From IMG/VR virus record IMGVR_UViG_3300035670_000039, positions 1 to 64,000 of that record: DNA of 64,000 bases; one strand, 5' to 3'. The stretch comes from a virus. Numbering within the stretch: position 1 is the stretch's first letter; every line of letters starts with the position of its first letter. The notes under the pieces were generated by a model. It was given only the letters and a program-made list of their open reading frames with translations. It searched no databases and was not told the DNA's origin. A program made the position numbers and the translations under genes. Positions 18,512 to 26,020 of this stretch are shown here, in pieces.

Positions 18512-18602
18512 GGAGGTGACGTAGATAGTTAGGTTTCTACAGCAATTTGCTAAATTGCCGTGGTTTAAAAAGCCACTGAGGGGGCAGCACCCTTCGCCTC
18601 CG
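18512..18602 (+). tRNA. tRNA-Ser(GCU), A18/G55 type, no CCA
   Basis: Acceptor GGAGGTG/CGCCTCC, stem GCAAT/ATTGC, loop TTGCTAA, long variable arm, discriminator G followed by CGC instead of CCA. T-stem GAGGG/CCCTT closes GGCAGCA. The D-loop ATAGTTAGGTTT contains both AG and GG. Confidence 0.85.
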
Positions 18603-18605
18603 CGC

Positions 18606-18680
18606 TATGAGAAATTAGATTACCTGTCCGTGGTTCATAGTACACATCAAATATTTGATGACTGAACATCTAATAATTTA
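18606..18680 (+). ncRNA. Nested hairpin element
   Basis: TTAGAT...ATCTAA encloses GTTCA...TGAAC, which encloses the perfect palindrome CATCAAATATTTGATG. An alternative CTATGA...TCATAG helix is possible. No ORF. Confidence 0.4.
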
Positions 18681-18687
18681 TTAAAAT

Positions 18688-18762
18688 GCAGTAGTGGTAT
18701 AATGGCTATTACGTGAGTCTTCCAAACTTGAAATGAGAGTTCAATTCTCTCCTACTGCACCA
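18688..18762 (+). tRNA. tRNA-Gly(UCC), canonical
   Basis: Acceptor GCAGTAG/CTACTGC, stem TGAGT/ACTTG, loop CTTCCAA, D-loop with GG, T-loop TTCAATT, discriminator A, CCA encoded. Confidence 0.9.
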
Positions 18763-18773
18763 TTTTTAGTAAC

Positions 18774-18848
18774 CGGGGATTGATTGTAATAGTAGCAAAT
18801 CAGACTTTGAATCTGAGAGAATCGGAGCGTAACCGGTATCCCCTGCCA
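18774..18848 (+). tRNA. tRNA-Gln(UUG), A18/G55 type
   Basis: Acceptor CGGGGAT/ATCCCCT with a 1-72 mismatch, as in the Gln tRNA at 19606. Stem TCAGA/TCTGA, loop CTTTGAA, discriminator G, CCA encoded. T-stem ATCGG/CCGGT closes AGCGTAA; D-loop TAATAGTAG carries AG. Confidence 0.88.
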
Positions 18849-18908
18849 TTTAATAAATTTAATATTAAAAATTGAACTTTCATTCTGTTCTTACATATTT
18901 ATGTATGT

Positions 18909-19592
18909 ATGAGTAAAAATAGAACAAGTATTATCTGGAAAGTTTCAAACGAAAAATTTACAACTTTAGTAAAAAATAGCAAAACTATGTCTGAGTTACT
19001 AAAACACTTTGGTATGGAAAATAAAGGTGGAAATTTTAAAACTTGTAAAAAAAGAATTGTTGAATTACAAATTGATACCAGTCATTTCCTTTCTAGGACA
19101 CAATCAAGTAATTGGACAAGACAAGTTACAAAAGAAGATTTATTAAAAAAATTGACAACAAATTCTCGTTGTAATAGAACAGATTTAAAAAAACGTTTAA
19201 TTAAATTTAATATAATAAAATATGAATGTGCAAAATGTAAAAATAATGGCATTTGGGAAAATGAAAAATTAACTCTTCAATTAGAACATAAAAACGGAAT
19301 ATCAGATGATAATAGAATTGAAAATTTAGAATTTTTATGTCCGAATTGTCATAGTCAAACATCTACATTTGCGGGTCGTTCTCTAAATAAACACCGCATT
19401 AAACCATCAGAAATAAATCCTGATTGGAGACATCAACCAAGATATGAAAAAAGAAAAACAGATAGACCAACCAAAGAAATTTTGGAAAAAGAAGTAAAAG
19501 AAAATACAATGGTGAGTTTAGGTAAAAAATATGGTGTGTCAGATAATGCTGTGAGAAAATGGTGTAAATCTTATGGTATTATTATAAATTAA
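18909..19592 (+). CDS. HNH homing-type endonuclease, 227 aa
   Basis: An N-terminal ~85 residues contain a small HTH-like region (TMSELLKHFGMENKGGNFKT). The HNH core follows: CAKC near residue 113, LQLEHKNGISDDNRIENLEF and LCPNCHSQT. The C-terminal ~45 residues (LGKKYGVSDNAVRKWCKSYG) are a resolvase-like helix-turn-helix for DNA recognition. It stands between two Gln(UUG) tRNAs of different architecture, which fits homing into a tRNA gene. TATTTATG lies 5 bases before the ATG. Confidence 0.88.
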   Translation: MSKNRTSIIWKVSNEKFTTLVKNSKTMSELLKHFGMENKGGNFKTCKKRIVELQIDTSHFLSRTQSSNWTRQVTKEDLLKKLTTNSRCNRTDLKKRLIKFNIIKYECAKCKNNGIWENEKLTLQLEHKNGISDDNRIENLEFLCPNCHSQTSTFAGRSLNKHRIKPSEINPDWRHQPRYEKRKTDRPTKEILEKEVKENTMVSLGKKYGVSDNAVRKWCKSYGIIIN

Positions 19593-19605
19593 TATGAAGT
19601 TCAAC

Positions 19606-19681
19606 TGGGGATTTGCGTAGTGGTAGCGCGGCGGGCTTTGGACCCGCGTCTGTAGGGGTTCGATTCCCTTATCCCCTGCCA
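19606..19681 (+). tRNA. tRNA-Gln(UUG), canonical
   Basis: Acceptor TGGGGAT/ATCCCCT with a 1-72 U-U mismatch, stem GCGGG/CCCGC, loop CTTTGGA, D-loop TAGTGGTA, T-loop TTCGATT, discriminator G, CCA encoded. Confidence 0.9.
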
Positions 19682-19688
19682 ATTTAAT

Positions 19689-19764
19689 CGGAATGTAATG
19701 TCAATAGTAGACGGCCTGGTTTGGAGCTAGGAGGTTGCAGGTGCGAGTCCTGTCATTCCGACCA
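19689..19764 (+). tRNA. tRNA-Pro(UGG), A18/G55 type
   Basis: Acceptor CGGAATG/CATTCCG, stem CCTGG/CTAGG, loop TTTGGAG. T-stem GCAGG/CCTGT closes TGCGAGT; D-arm GTC-AATAGTA-GAC carries AG. Discriminator A, CCA encoded. Confidence 0.9.
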
Positions 19765-19769
19765 TTTTA

Positions 19770-19998
19770 TATACCAGACAACGGTAGAGGTTTGAACTTG
19801 GCTAGGTCCGAAACAATAACCAACGGCTGTGTTCGGCTAATAATCTGTGGGTTAAATATGCCCATAAAACCGCCAAGGTGTCTGGGATAGAACAATGTGC
19901 GTGTTGGGGATTGACTCCAACAGCGTGAGGGACACGATACACCCCTGTATGTCTGACCCGGACGAATCTGATCCAGATAGGATAGGGTTGAATTTTTG
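19770..19998 (+). ncRNA. Large structured RNA, unknown class
   Basis: No convincing ORF on either strand. Stems seen: CCAGACA (about 19773) with TGTCTGG (about 19880); TTGG...CCAA; TGGG-TTAAATATG-CCCA; TGTTGG-GGATTGACT-CCAACA; ATACA-CCCC-TGTAT; ATCTG-ATC-CAGAT. The first helix is placed like an acceptor stem around ~100 bases. Confidence 0.45.
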
Positions 19999-20000
19999 AT

Positions 20001-20029
20001 TTGACATACACTATATATTGGTGTAAGAT
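20001..20029 (+). promoter_or_regulatory. RNA-island promoter 5
   Basis: TTGACA (20001-20006), 17-base spacer ending TTGGTG, TAAGAT (20024-20029). It drives tRNA-Ala, tRNA-Gly and the tmRNA. Confidence 0.8.
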
Positions 20030-20041
20030 CTTTATAGATAT

Positions 20042-20116
20042 GGGCTGTTGGTGATAGTGGTAGCACGGGAGCTTTGCAAGCTTTAGGGAAGAGTTCGATT
20101 CTCTTACGGTCCACCA
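20042..20116 (+). tRNA. tRNA-Ala(UGC), canonical
   Basis: Acceptor GGGCTGT/ACGGTCC, stem GGAGC/GCTTT, loop TTTGCAA, D-loop AGTGGTA, T-loop TTCGATT, discriminator A, CCA encoded. Confidence 0.9.
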
Positions 20117-20165
20117 TTTTAAATTAATGTATATTGATTGATTTCAACTATATATTATAGAGAGC

Positions 20166-20239
20166 GCGGGTATGATGTAGTGGTAGCCTGCAACCTTGCC
20201 AAGGTCGATGTGCCGGTTCGATTCCGGCTACCCGCTCCA
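20166..20239 (+). tRNA. tRNA-Gly(GCC), canonical
   Basis: Acceptor GCGGGTA/TACCCGC, loop TTGCCAA, D-loop with GTGG, T-arm GCCGG-TTCGATT-CCGGC, discriminator T, CCA encoded. Confidence 0.9.
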
Positions 20240-20262
20240 ATTTCAGTTCTTTAAAATTTTAT

Positions 20263-20649
20263 GGGGATGCGTAGATTTGACATAGATAAATATCTATTGT
20301 TAGGCACGTAGAGGATGATAGTTGGCCTCTTTAATACACCTATCGAAACATTAACTGCTGAAGATAACGTAGTTAGCTATGACTTCTCTTACGATGACGT
20401 TGTAGCCCTTGCAGCCTAAGTTGTTGCACATTCAATACAATGAAGTCTGATATTTGTGTTGGGTGTAAATTATTGGACTGGACCAAATATTTGATTTGCG
20501 TAAATGGTCAAGATATTAGTAAATCTTAAGGGTAATATTTTTAGATATTTTTCATTATTAACCCCTAACAATATAAAATATATAAGCGTGTAGTCTGGCA
20601 GTAATAATTTTTTATGGACGCGGGGTGCGACTCCTCGCCATCTCCACCA
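20263..20649 (+). ncRNA. ssrA: One-piece tmRNA with A18/G55-type tRNA domain
   Basis: The 5' GGGGATG pairs with CATCTCC at the 3' end, followed by A and CCA. The 5' part GTAGATTTGACA aligns with the conserved tmRNA D-loop (canonical TGGATTCGAC), and the 3' part GGACGCGGGGTGCGACTCC with the tmRNA T-arm. A tag frame runs 20357-20419: AEDNVVSYDFSYDDVVALAA then TAA, ending in the usual hydrophobic ALAA degron. tmRNA rescues stalled ribosomes and tags their products for proteolysis. At the alignable positions G18 is replaced by A and U55 by G, the same swap as in 14 tRNAs of this array. A strong terminator follows. Confidence 0.9.
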
Positions 20650-20655
20650 TTTTTA

Positions 20656-20686
20656 AAACCCCAAGTTATGCTTGGGGTTTTTTATT
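20656..20686 (+). terminator. Rho-independent terminator
   Basis: AAACCCCAAG (20656-20665) pairs with CTTGGGGTTT (20671-20680), followed by TTTATT. It ends the tmRNA transcript and faces the stop of the minus-strand gene at 20682. Confidence 0.9.
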
Positions 20687-20903
20687 GCGGTTCAAAGTCA
20701 ATGTAACTATCAAATACTAAACAGTTGCATTTTTCTGGATCTATATATCCTTCTTTTTGTAGATAATCTAACATTTTCTCTCTACAAGTTTCGTCTTCAT
20801 ATAAATCACATTTTTCTGGGTGTCTTAAAACAATAAATCTATCAGCCCAGATTGTTATATGGTGATCTTTAATTTTTATATCTTGAAAATTTACGTCATT
20901 CAT
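20682..20903 (-). CDS. Hypothetical protein, 73 aa
   Basis: Small alpha/beta protein: MNDVNFQDIKIKDHHITIWA, then FIVLRHPEKCDLYEDETCRE and a helix LDYLQKEGYIDPEKCNCLVF. Four Cys residues in the second half could bind a metal or stay reduced. No named family. It diverges from the gene at 20929 across a 25-base gap. Confidence 0.6.
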   Translation of the reverse strand: MNDVNFQDIKIKDHHITIWADRFIVLRHPEKCDLYEDETCREKMLDYLQKEGYIDPEKCNCLVFDSYIDFEPQ

Positions 20904-20928
20904 TGTATATTAAATATATATTAAAGTT

Positions 20929-21114
20929 ATGAGTAATATTAAATTAACAAAGGCTGAAGCCGAAAAGAAAGTATATGAACTAACCGAAAATCTTTTGCAT
21001 GTAAAGAAAGATTTTAAAGATGTAGCTGCTGGCTACAAAGAACGCATGAAAGAAATCGAAAATGAAATTAAAGCGATTGTCGAAGATGCGTCTATAGGTG
21101 ATCCAACTAAGTAA
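20929..21114 (+). CDS. Small coiled-coil protein, 61 aa
   Basis: Charged helix throughout (KLTKAEAEKKVYELTENLLH, KDFKDVAAGYKERMKEIENE), predicted coiled coil. It resembles in kind the 94-aa protein encoded opposite at 21150, with which it shares a bidirectional terminator. Function unknown. Confidence 0.6.
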   Translation: MSNIKLTKAEAEKKVYELTENLLHVKKDFKDVAAGYKERMKEIENEIKAIVEDASIGDPTK

Positions 21115-21120
21115 AACAAA

Positions 21121-21148
21121 AAGCCGGTCAATTAAGACCGGCTTTTTT
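21121..21148 (+). terminator. Bidirectional terminator
   Basis: AAGCCGGTC / GACCGGCTT with loop AATTAA. T-tract on the plus side and A-rich run before the stem, serving both converging genes. Confidence 0.9.
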
Positions 21149-21149
21149 A

Positions 21150-21434
21150 TTATTGTTCTTTTGGAGCTGGCTTAAATGTGCCATCTTTTAAATTAAGACT
21201 ACCATCTCCATATTTTGTAGCCAGACTATTTAGTAAGTTTTCTTCTAGTTTTTGAATGTCTTTCCACTCTGTTAGAATAGCTGATCTACGTTCAGTTAAT
21301 TCTGTTTTTGTTTGTTCCAATTCAATTTCTTCTAATTGCAATTGACCAAGTTCAAATATTTTTTGTTGATATTTGGATTGAACGATTGCGATTTCTTGCA
21401 TTTCTTGTTCTGTAAATTTAGTAACTTCACTCAT
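21150..21434 (-). CDS. Coiled-coil protein, 94 aa
   Basis: Almost entirely helical and Gln/Glu-rich (EQEMQEIAIVQSKYQQKIFE, QLEEIELEQTKTELTERRSA), ending in a Lys-poor, Pro-containing tail. This pattern is common among small phage proteins that interact with virion or host partners; no family recognised. Confidence 0.65.
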   Translation of the reverse strand: MSEVTKFTEQEMQEIAIVQSKYQQKIFELGQLQLEEIELEQTKTELTERRSAILTEWKDIQKLEENLLNSLATKYGDGSLNLKDGTFKPAPKEQ

Positions 21435-21492
21435 AATATTTTTAGATACATATTCAATAATGATGTGTCACAGTTATTATATTTGTATAATA

Positions 21493-23277
21493 TTATTTTG
21501 ATAATGAATCGATTGATCTTTTCACTTTTGGATCTATTACTAAATCTTGTGTGTTCTTATTAACAACTGCTTTTAAAAACTTCTTTAAAATGCCCATCAA
21601 CATTTTGTCTTCTTGTGTAGACATTTTGACTTTGGAAAGTTCTTTTAATAACATTACCATAGCTGGTAAACTTTTCTTTATAACATCGATTATAGATGTA
21701 GATTGTGCCAATATATTGGTTGATGTATTTCCCGATCCAACTGATTCTTGTTCATTTATCTTTCCTATTAAATCTTTAACTTGTGATATAGATGGTGTAT
21801 TATTTAGTTCCCACAAAAATCTTTTAATAAATTTTTTCTTTAATTTTTTAGCTATAGGTTTGTTTTCTATTGAGATAAAATCAAGTAGTTTTAAAGATCC
21901 CAATGTGTTTTTTAAAGTAGTAAAGTATTTATTTACATCTTTATTTGTTTGCAAATTTTTACCAAGATTTTTTTCAAATTCAGATTGAAGTCTTATTAAT
22001 TGTGAATAATAAGCTCCGAATTTATTTATTTCGTCCGTGGTTAACATATCTTCATCTACGCCTGATGTACCTGTAGTACCTGTAGTACCAGTAGTACCAG
22101 TAGTACCTGATGTGCCAGTTGTGCCAGTTGTGCCAGTTGTGCCAGTTGTGCCAGTAGTGCCAGTTGTGCCAGTTGTACCTGATGTGCCAGTAGTGCCAGT
22201 AGTGCCAGTAGTGCCAGTAGTGCCAGTTGTACCTGTAGTGCCAGTAGTGCCTGAAGTGTCTGTTGTGCCTGTTAATGTAAAAGCATCTTTTATAGGTTTA
22301 TTAGCTTTTAATGCAATATATGCTGCAAATAATTTATTAAAAATATCACCAATACCATTTTTATGTAAAATAATATAAAGTTTTTTATGTTCATATGGTT
22401 TAATACCTAAAGACGATACAATTGAGTTAGTTATTGTTTCAAACTTGTTTATAAATTCTTGTTTTTTATTAGTATCATCCCAATAAGATAATTCATCTAT
22501 TTCTGTTATGACAGGAGGTCTAATAGGCAATTGTATGTTTTTAGGTAATATTTTGCTATCATTTGTTATATTATTTAAAACATTCTTCGCATCTACAGGC
22601 AAATTGTTGTATAAATTATCAAAATCTTGTTTTATTTTATTTACATTTATTTGTTTTAGTATAGTACCACCACCAATATCATCACCAAAATTTAAATCAT
22701 CAATTTGTTTAGTTTGATATCCAGGTCTTTCGGATCTACCCGTAGTGCCTGATGTACCTGTTGTACCTGTTGTACCCGTAGTGCCTGATGTACCTGTTGT
22801 ACCTGTTGTACCCGTAGTGCCTGATGTACCTGTTGTACCTGTTGTACCTGTAGTGCCTGTTGTACCTGTTGTACCTGTAGTGCCTGATGTACCTGTTGTA
22901 CCTGTTGTACCTGTTGTACCTGTTGTACCTGTTGTACCTGTTGTGCCTGCGGTACCTGTAGTGCCTGCGGTTCCGGCTACTGATTTGATTTTATTTAATA
23001 AGTTTGTTAATTGTGTTGCGTACTGAATTATTTCTGGCGTAACTAAATCTTTACTAGGGCCATTTGTTAAGTCGTTAATAAGATTTTCTTTGGTCGAACC
23101 AATTTCATTTGCGATATTGGTTAGTAGGGAATTTATATTTTGTTCTAATATCTGAAGATCATTAGAAGACAATTGTTTTTTACCTCCCAAACCTACAGAT
23201 CCTTTTAATTTATCAAAAAAACCAGCTTCATTTAAAAATTGAGTATATAACTCTTTAGTATAATTCATATCATTCAT
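21493..23277 (-). CDS. Repeat protein with two Gly-Thr-Thr/Ser collagen-like tracts, 594 aa
   Basis: Helical segments (about 1-100, 180-335 and 425-594) alternate with two tracts of G-T-T/G-T-S triplets at about residues 100-175 and 335-410. A Gly at every third position is the rule for collagen-like triple helices, so the protein may trimerise into a fibre. The N-terminus ([20 protein letters not shown]) resembles that of other helical phage structural proteins here. It starts one base downstream of the 579-aa gene, forming a two-gene minus-strand operon. The tract lengths are prone to slippage. Confidence 0.65.
   Translation of the reverse strand: MNDMNYTKELYTQFLNEAGFFDKLKGSVGLGGKKQLSSNDLQILEQNINSLLTNIANEIGSTKENLINDLTNGPSKDLVTPEIIQYATQLTNLLNKIKSVAGTAGTTGTAGTTGTTGTTGTTGTTGTTGTSGTTGTTGTTGTTGTTGTTGTSGTTGTTGTTGTSGTTGTTGTTGTSGTTGRSERPGYQTKQIDDLNFGDDIGGGTILKQINVNKIKQDFDNLYNNLPVDAKNVLNNITNDSKILPKNIQLPIRPPVITEIDELSYWDDTNKKQEFINKFETITNSIVSSLGIKPYEHKKLYIILHKNGIGDIFNKLFAAYIALKANKPIKDAFTLTGTTDTSGTTGTTGTTGTTGTTGTTGTTGTSGTTGTTGTTGTTGTTGTTGTTGTSGTTGTTGTTGTTGTSGVDEDMLTTDEINKFGAYYSQLIRLQSEFEKNLGKNLQTNKDVNKYFTTLKNTLGSLKLLDFISIENKPIAKKLKKKFIKRFLWELNNTPSISQVKDLIGKINEQESVGSGNTSTNILAQSTSIIDVIKKSLPAMVMLLKELSKVKMSTQEDKMLMGILKKFLKAVVNKNTQDLVIDPKVKRSIDSLSK
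22055..22270 (-). repeat. Minisatellite encoding Gly-Thr-Thr repeats (C-terminal tract)
   Basis: Tandem nine-base units; on the plus strand variants of GTAGTACCA, TTGTGCCAG and GTACCTGAT. Confidence 0.85.
22740..22977 (-). repeat. Minisatellite encoding Gly-Thr-Thr repeats (N-terminal tract)
   Basis: Tandem units dominated by GTACCTGTT with higher-order repeats of about 45 bases (GTGCCTGATGTACCTGTT recurring). Confidence 0.85.
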
Positions 23278-23278
23278 A

Positions 23279-25018
23279 TTATATATATAGTTTTTTAATA
23301 ATCGACTTGTATGCTGATTCTTGTACTGTCGGAGTAACTGATTTTCCAGCTTTTGTTGCCAACTTAGCTAAAACATCTTCATCAACTGGATTCCCCATTT
23401 GCTTAGCCATACTCATTGCAGTGTATGCAGTTTTTGCTTCGTCTGGTGTCAATTTATCAATAACACTTACGCCATTTATAGATATTGGTATATGTCCTCT
23501 TAACTCAGCAGTCAGATTGAGAGTTCGTGGTCCAACTCCTGAAAAAAACTGATTTCTATCAATTATTCCGGCATCCATAGCTTTTTTCAAGATTCTATAC
23601 TGATCCACACCCAGAGATTTGGTCGCCATAAATTTTTGCAAGTAAGCATCCATAGCTTTATTGTCACCTTGTAAAGCAAGTTTGCCAATTTCTTTTAGAG
23701 GTTTGTCAGTATATGATTGAGTAGCAGTATCTGCTATACCTGTTGCTAATTTAGTCAATGATTCTTTAGGTATTCCGCCCGCACCATTAATAATGTCTGC
23801 GAGGTCAGATCGGTCCTGGAACCTAATGAATGTTTTTATATCAGGATAACTCTCCGATTCTTCTTTAAAAGCTTTGTACAATGCTGGAGTGTTTTTAATA
23901 ATAGTAAGTAATTTTTCATCACCACCTCGTCTAGTGGCAACCATTAATTTTGTTATATCAGCCTCAGATACTTTAATATTTCCACTGGTAATATTTTGAT
24001 CTGATATGTCAGCGCCTGGAACTCCTGTAAAATAAGACTTAGCGCCGTCAATAAATCCACCACCTTTGAAGTAGCTAAATAGTCCTTTTGTAAGTGCGCC
24101 ACCAACTAAAGATAAACCTGTAACTAATAATGCATTTTTTAATGCATCTTTCCAAGATTCTTTTTTGAGATAGTGACCAACAATTGTTCTTACTAATAAT
24201 CCAGTTAACACACCGATTACCAAAGATGTGCCTACAGTAGCACCTGTTAATGATATTGATAACATTTTTGTAATGTTAATTAATAGACCAATTATGGTAT
24301 TAGTCCATTTTGGATTCAACTTTGTAAAATCTTGTAATTTATTGAGCATCGATGTTCCTGAAGAATCACTTTCATATGTTATGGTGCCATCAGCTGCTCT
24401 TTTTGCAATCTTCATACTTGGACCCAATTTGGTCATTATCATTTGCCAAGCCGATCCTTGTTTTTTAGCGTCTAAAATATCTGATTTTAATGCAGATGAC
24501 CAATTTACAAATCGATTGAGTGCATTTACCACAATTGATTGAAATAAAGTCATTGCAATCTGACCTGCTTTACCACCCAATTCTTTTGTTTTTAATGCTG
24601 CCTTTTGAATAATACTTGGTTCGGCACCAATATTTTTTGGTACAGATGTGTCTTTTAATCTTTCATCAGAATCAACGTTATCTAAGTATTGTTTATTATC
24701 TGTGTGAAATTTATTGATTAGTGATAGTATATTTTTTGAAGTATCTGCTGTTGATACTGGATCTGTGGAAGCTTCTACTAACAATGATATATCAGAAATT
24801 TGTTGATTGTTTTCACGTATTTCTTTTAATACTTTACGTGTACCAACACTCAATTTAAATTCTGCTAAATGTAAATTGTTAGTTTCTATGCATTCTTGAA
24901 GAATTGATAATTCCTTCAACATTCGATTGAATGTGAATTCTAATTTTTTTAAATTGTAAATCTCTTGCTTAGATAAATTTGGATTTAACAGTTGATTTTC
25001 TTCCAATAAAGCTATCAT
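23279..25018 (-). CDS. Large helical protein with a hydrophobic middle, 579 aa
   Basis: N-terminal ~90 residues are helical. Around residues 240-325 there is a hydrophobic, Gly-rich stretch ([56 protein letters not shown]) that could cross a membrane or line a channel. The rest is helical and soluble. It could be an injected internal virion protein, judged by size, helical content and pairing with the repeat protein, but this is inference. TATTTATA (minus-strand sense) lies 5 bases before the ATG. Confidence 0.6.
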   Translation of the reverse strand: MIALLEENQLLNPNLSKQEIYNLKKLEFTFNRMLKELSILQECIETNNLHLAEFKLSVGTRKVLKEIRENNQQISDISLLVEASTDPVSTADTSKNILSLINKFHTDNKQYLDNVDSDERLKDTSVPKNIGAEPSIIQKAALKTKELGGKAGQIAMTLFQSIVVNALNRFVNWSSALKSDILDAKKQGSAWQMIMTKLGPSMKIAKRAADGTITYESDSSGTSMLNKLQDFTKLNPKWTNTIIGLLINITKMLSISLTGATVGTSLVIGVLTGLLVRTIVGHYLKKESWKDALKNALLVTGLSLVGGALTKGLFSYFKGGGFIDGAKSYFTGVPGADISDQNITSGNIKVSEADITKLMVATRRGGDEKLLTIIKNTPALYKAFKEESESYPDIKTFIRFQDRSDLADIINGAGGIPKESLTKLATGIADTATQSYTDKPLKEIGKLALQGDNKAMDAYLQKFMATKSLGVDQYRILKKAMDAGIIDRNQFFSGVGPRTLNLTAELRGHIPISINGVSVIDKLTPDEAKTAYTAMSMAKQMGNPVDEDVLAKLATKAGKSVTPTVQESAYKSIIKKLYI

Positions 25019-25025
25019 ATTTATA
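25018..25025 (+). promoter_or_regulatory. TATTTATA motif, plus sense
   Basis: One half of a symmetric element; no plus-strand gene starts nearby. Confidence 0.3.
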
Positions 25026-25031
25026 TAAATA
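25024..25031 (-). promoter_or_regulatory. TATTTATA motif, minus sense
   Basis: Candidate late promoter, 5 bases before the ATG of the minus-strand gene ending at 25018. Confidence 0.5.
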
Positions 25032-25064
25032 TGTATACGTGAATAAAAACTGATTAAAATAAAC

Positions 25065-25093
25065 TTGACGTATATACGTTTTGTATATATTAT
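25065..25093 (+). promoter_or_regulatory. Promoter with palindromic operator candidate
   Basis: TTGACG (25065-25070), 17-base spacer, TATTAT (25088-25093). The 12-base palindrome ACGTATATACGT (25068-25079) overlaps the -35 and spacer. The ~75-base leader contains hairpin CTAAG-GCTGGTAAT-CTTAG. Confidence 0.7.
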
Positions 25094-25170
25094 TACGTTA
25101 TGTTCTAAGGCTGGTAATCTTAGAATCCGTAGTTATATTACCACATTCAAATATTAAATTATAAATTAGT

Positions 25171-25362
25171 ATGACAGCGAAAAGCGACAGTTTGACAGAT
25201 AATAATATTAAGTACGTAATTCTACGAGACGGTAGAAGAGTTTCCGATTTGGAATATACTTCCAAGGATGAGGCTAGAACGGAGTATGAACATTGGTCAT
25301 CAATTATTAAACGATGGCCGGATGGTTCTAAAATTGAAATTGTAGAAACGAAAGGTAAATAA
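25171..25362 (+). CDS. Hypothetical protein, 63 aa
   Basis: Small alpha/beta protein; NIKYVILRDGRRVSDLEYTS then a helix with EYEHWSSIIKRWPDGSKIEI, a plausible two-strand and helix fold. First gene of a two-gene unit; its stop codon overlaps the next ATG (TAATG). The leader includes a hairpin, unusual in this leader-poor genome. Confidence 0.65.
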   Translation: MTAKSDSLTDNNIKYVILRDGRRVSDLEYTSKDEARTEYEHWSSIIKRWPDGSKIEIVETKGK

Positions 25363-25595
25363 TGAGTGGTACTACATTTGGGTTAAAACAAAGAATTGTA
25401 GCAGCTGGTTCTGAGAAAGAAGTGTTGGATTTGTTGCAACTTGGCAAAACTTACACAGATGCTTCTCAAGAAACAATTCGTTCTTGGAAAAACGCTTCTA
25501 ACAGAAGGTTACAACAATTAAATTCAACCGTGACACAAACAGAAACGGTCGAAAACGATAGTGACAAACCTGTTAAAAAGAAGAAGAAAAAGTAA
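25362..25595 (+). CDS. Small basic protein, 77 aa
   Basis: Begins MSGTTFGLKQRIVAAGSEKE; a helical core containing a possible helix-turn-helix (SQETIRSWKNASNRRLQQLN) and a poly-Lys tail (KPVKKKKKK). Nucleic-acid binding is likely on charge alone. Overlaps the preceding stop; followed by a UUCG-loop terminator. Confidence 0.65.
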   Translation: MSGTTFGLKQRIVAAGSEKEVLDLLQLGKTYTDASQETIRSWKNASNRRLQQLNSTVTQTETVENDSDKPVKKKKKK

Positions 25596-25620
25596 AAGGT
25601 TAGATAAATTGGTTATGAAA

Positions 25621-25650
25621 AGACGTTACTTCGGTAACGTCTTTATTTTT
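25621..25650 (+). terminator. Rho-independent terminator
   Basis: AGACGTTA / TAACGTCT around the loop CTTCGG, then TTATTTTTT. Confidence 0.95.
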
Positions 25651-25666
25651 TGTTATATACTTATAT

Positions 25667-26020
25667 ATGATGACAGATAAGTACTCTTCATTAACTTTGC
25701 CATCTGATTATGATCAGATGGAGAGTTTAATTAAATCTAATAAAATTAAATTGATGGAACAAATTGTTTCATCAATATGTTATGCGGTAGACAACAATTT
25801 GAATGCGATAGAGGTCTTTAACTTTAAAGATTCTGATTTCATAGTAGTATTAGACCGCAATTCATTTGAAGATAATCTAAATAATATTTACGAATATTAT
25901 ATTTCGTCTGAGAAATATGAACATTGTGGTCGTGTTTTAAACATTAAACAACAACTAACCAACAAAAATGAGCAAGAAAAAAGACACAAGCCCAAAGGTT
26001 CATCAAAACGAAAAAATTAG
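25667..26020 (+). CDS. Hypothetical protein, 117 aa
   Basis: Helical, with a beta segment (NAIEVFNFKDSDFIVVLDRN) in the middle and a basic tail (KHKPKGSSKRKN). Its last 53 bases overlap the start of phoH in another frame, so the two are translationally linked. The fold is unknown; similar small genes often precede phoH in T4-like phages. Confidence 0.7.
   Translation: MMTDKYSSLTLPSDYDQMESLIKSNKIKLMEQIVSSICYAVDNNLNAIEVFNFKDSDFIVVLDRNSFEDNLNNIYEYYISSEKYEHCGRVLNIKQQLTNKNEQEKRHKPKGSSKRKN

Noticed and set aside
19767-20117. Minus-strand 116-codon ORF over the structured RNA
   Set aside because: Overlaps tRNA-Ala and many plus-strand RNA helices; atypical composition, no promoter.
22055-22977. 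CRISPR array
   Set aside because: Contiguous nine-base coding repeats with no unique spacers.
22037-23026. Plus-strand ORFs of Val-Pro-Val repeats opposite the GTT tracts
   Set aside because: Shadow frames of the minus-strand collagen-like repeats.
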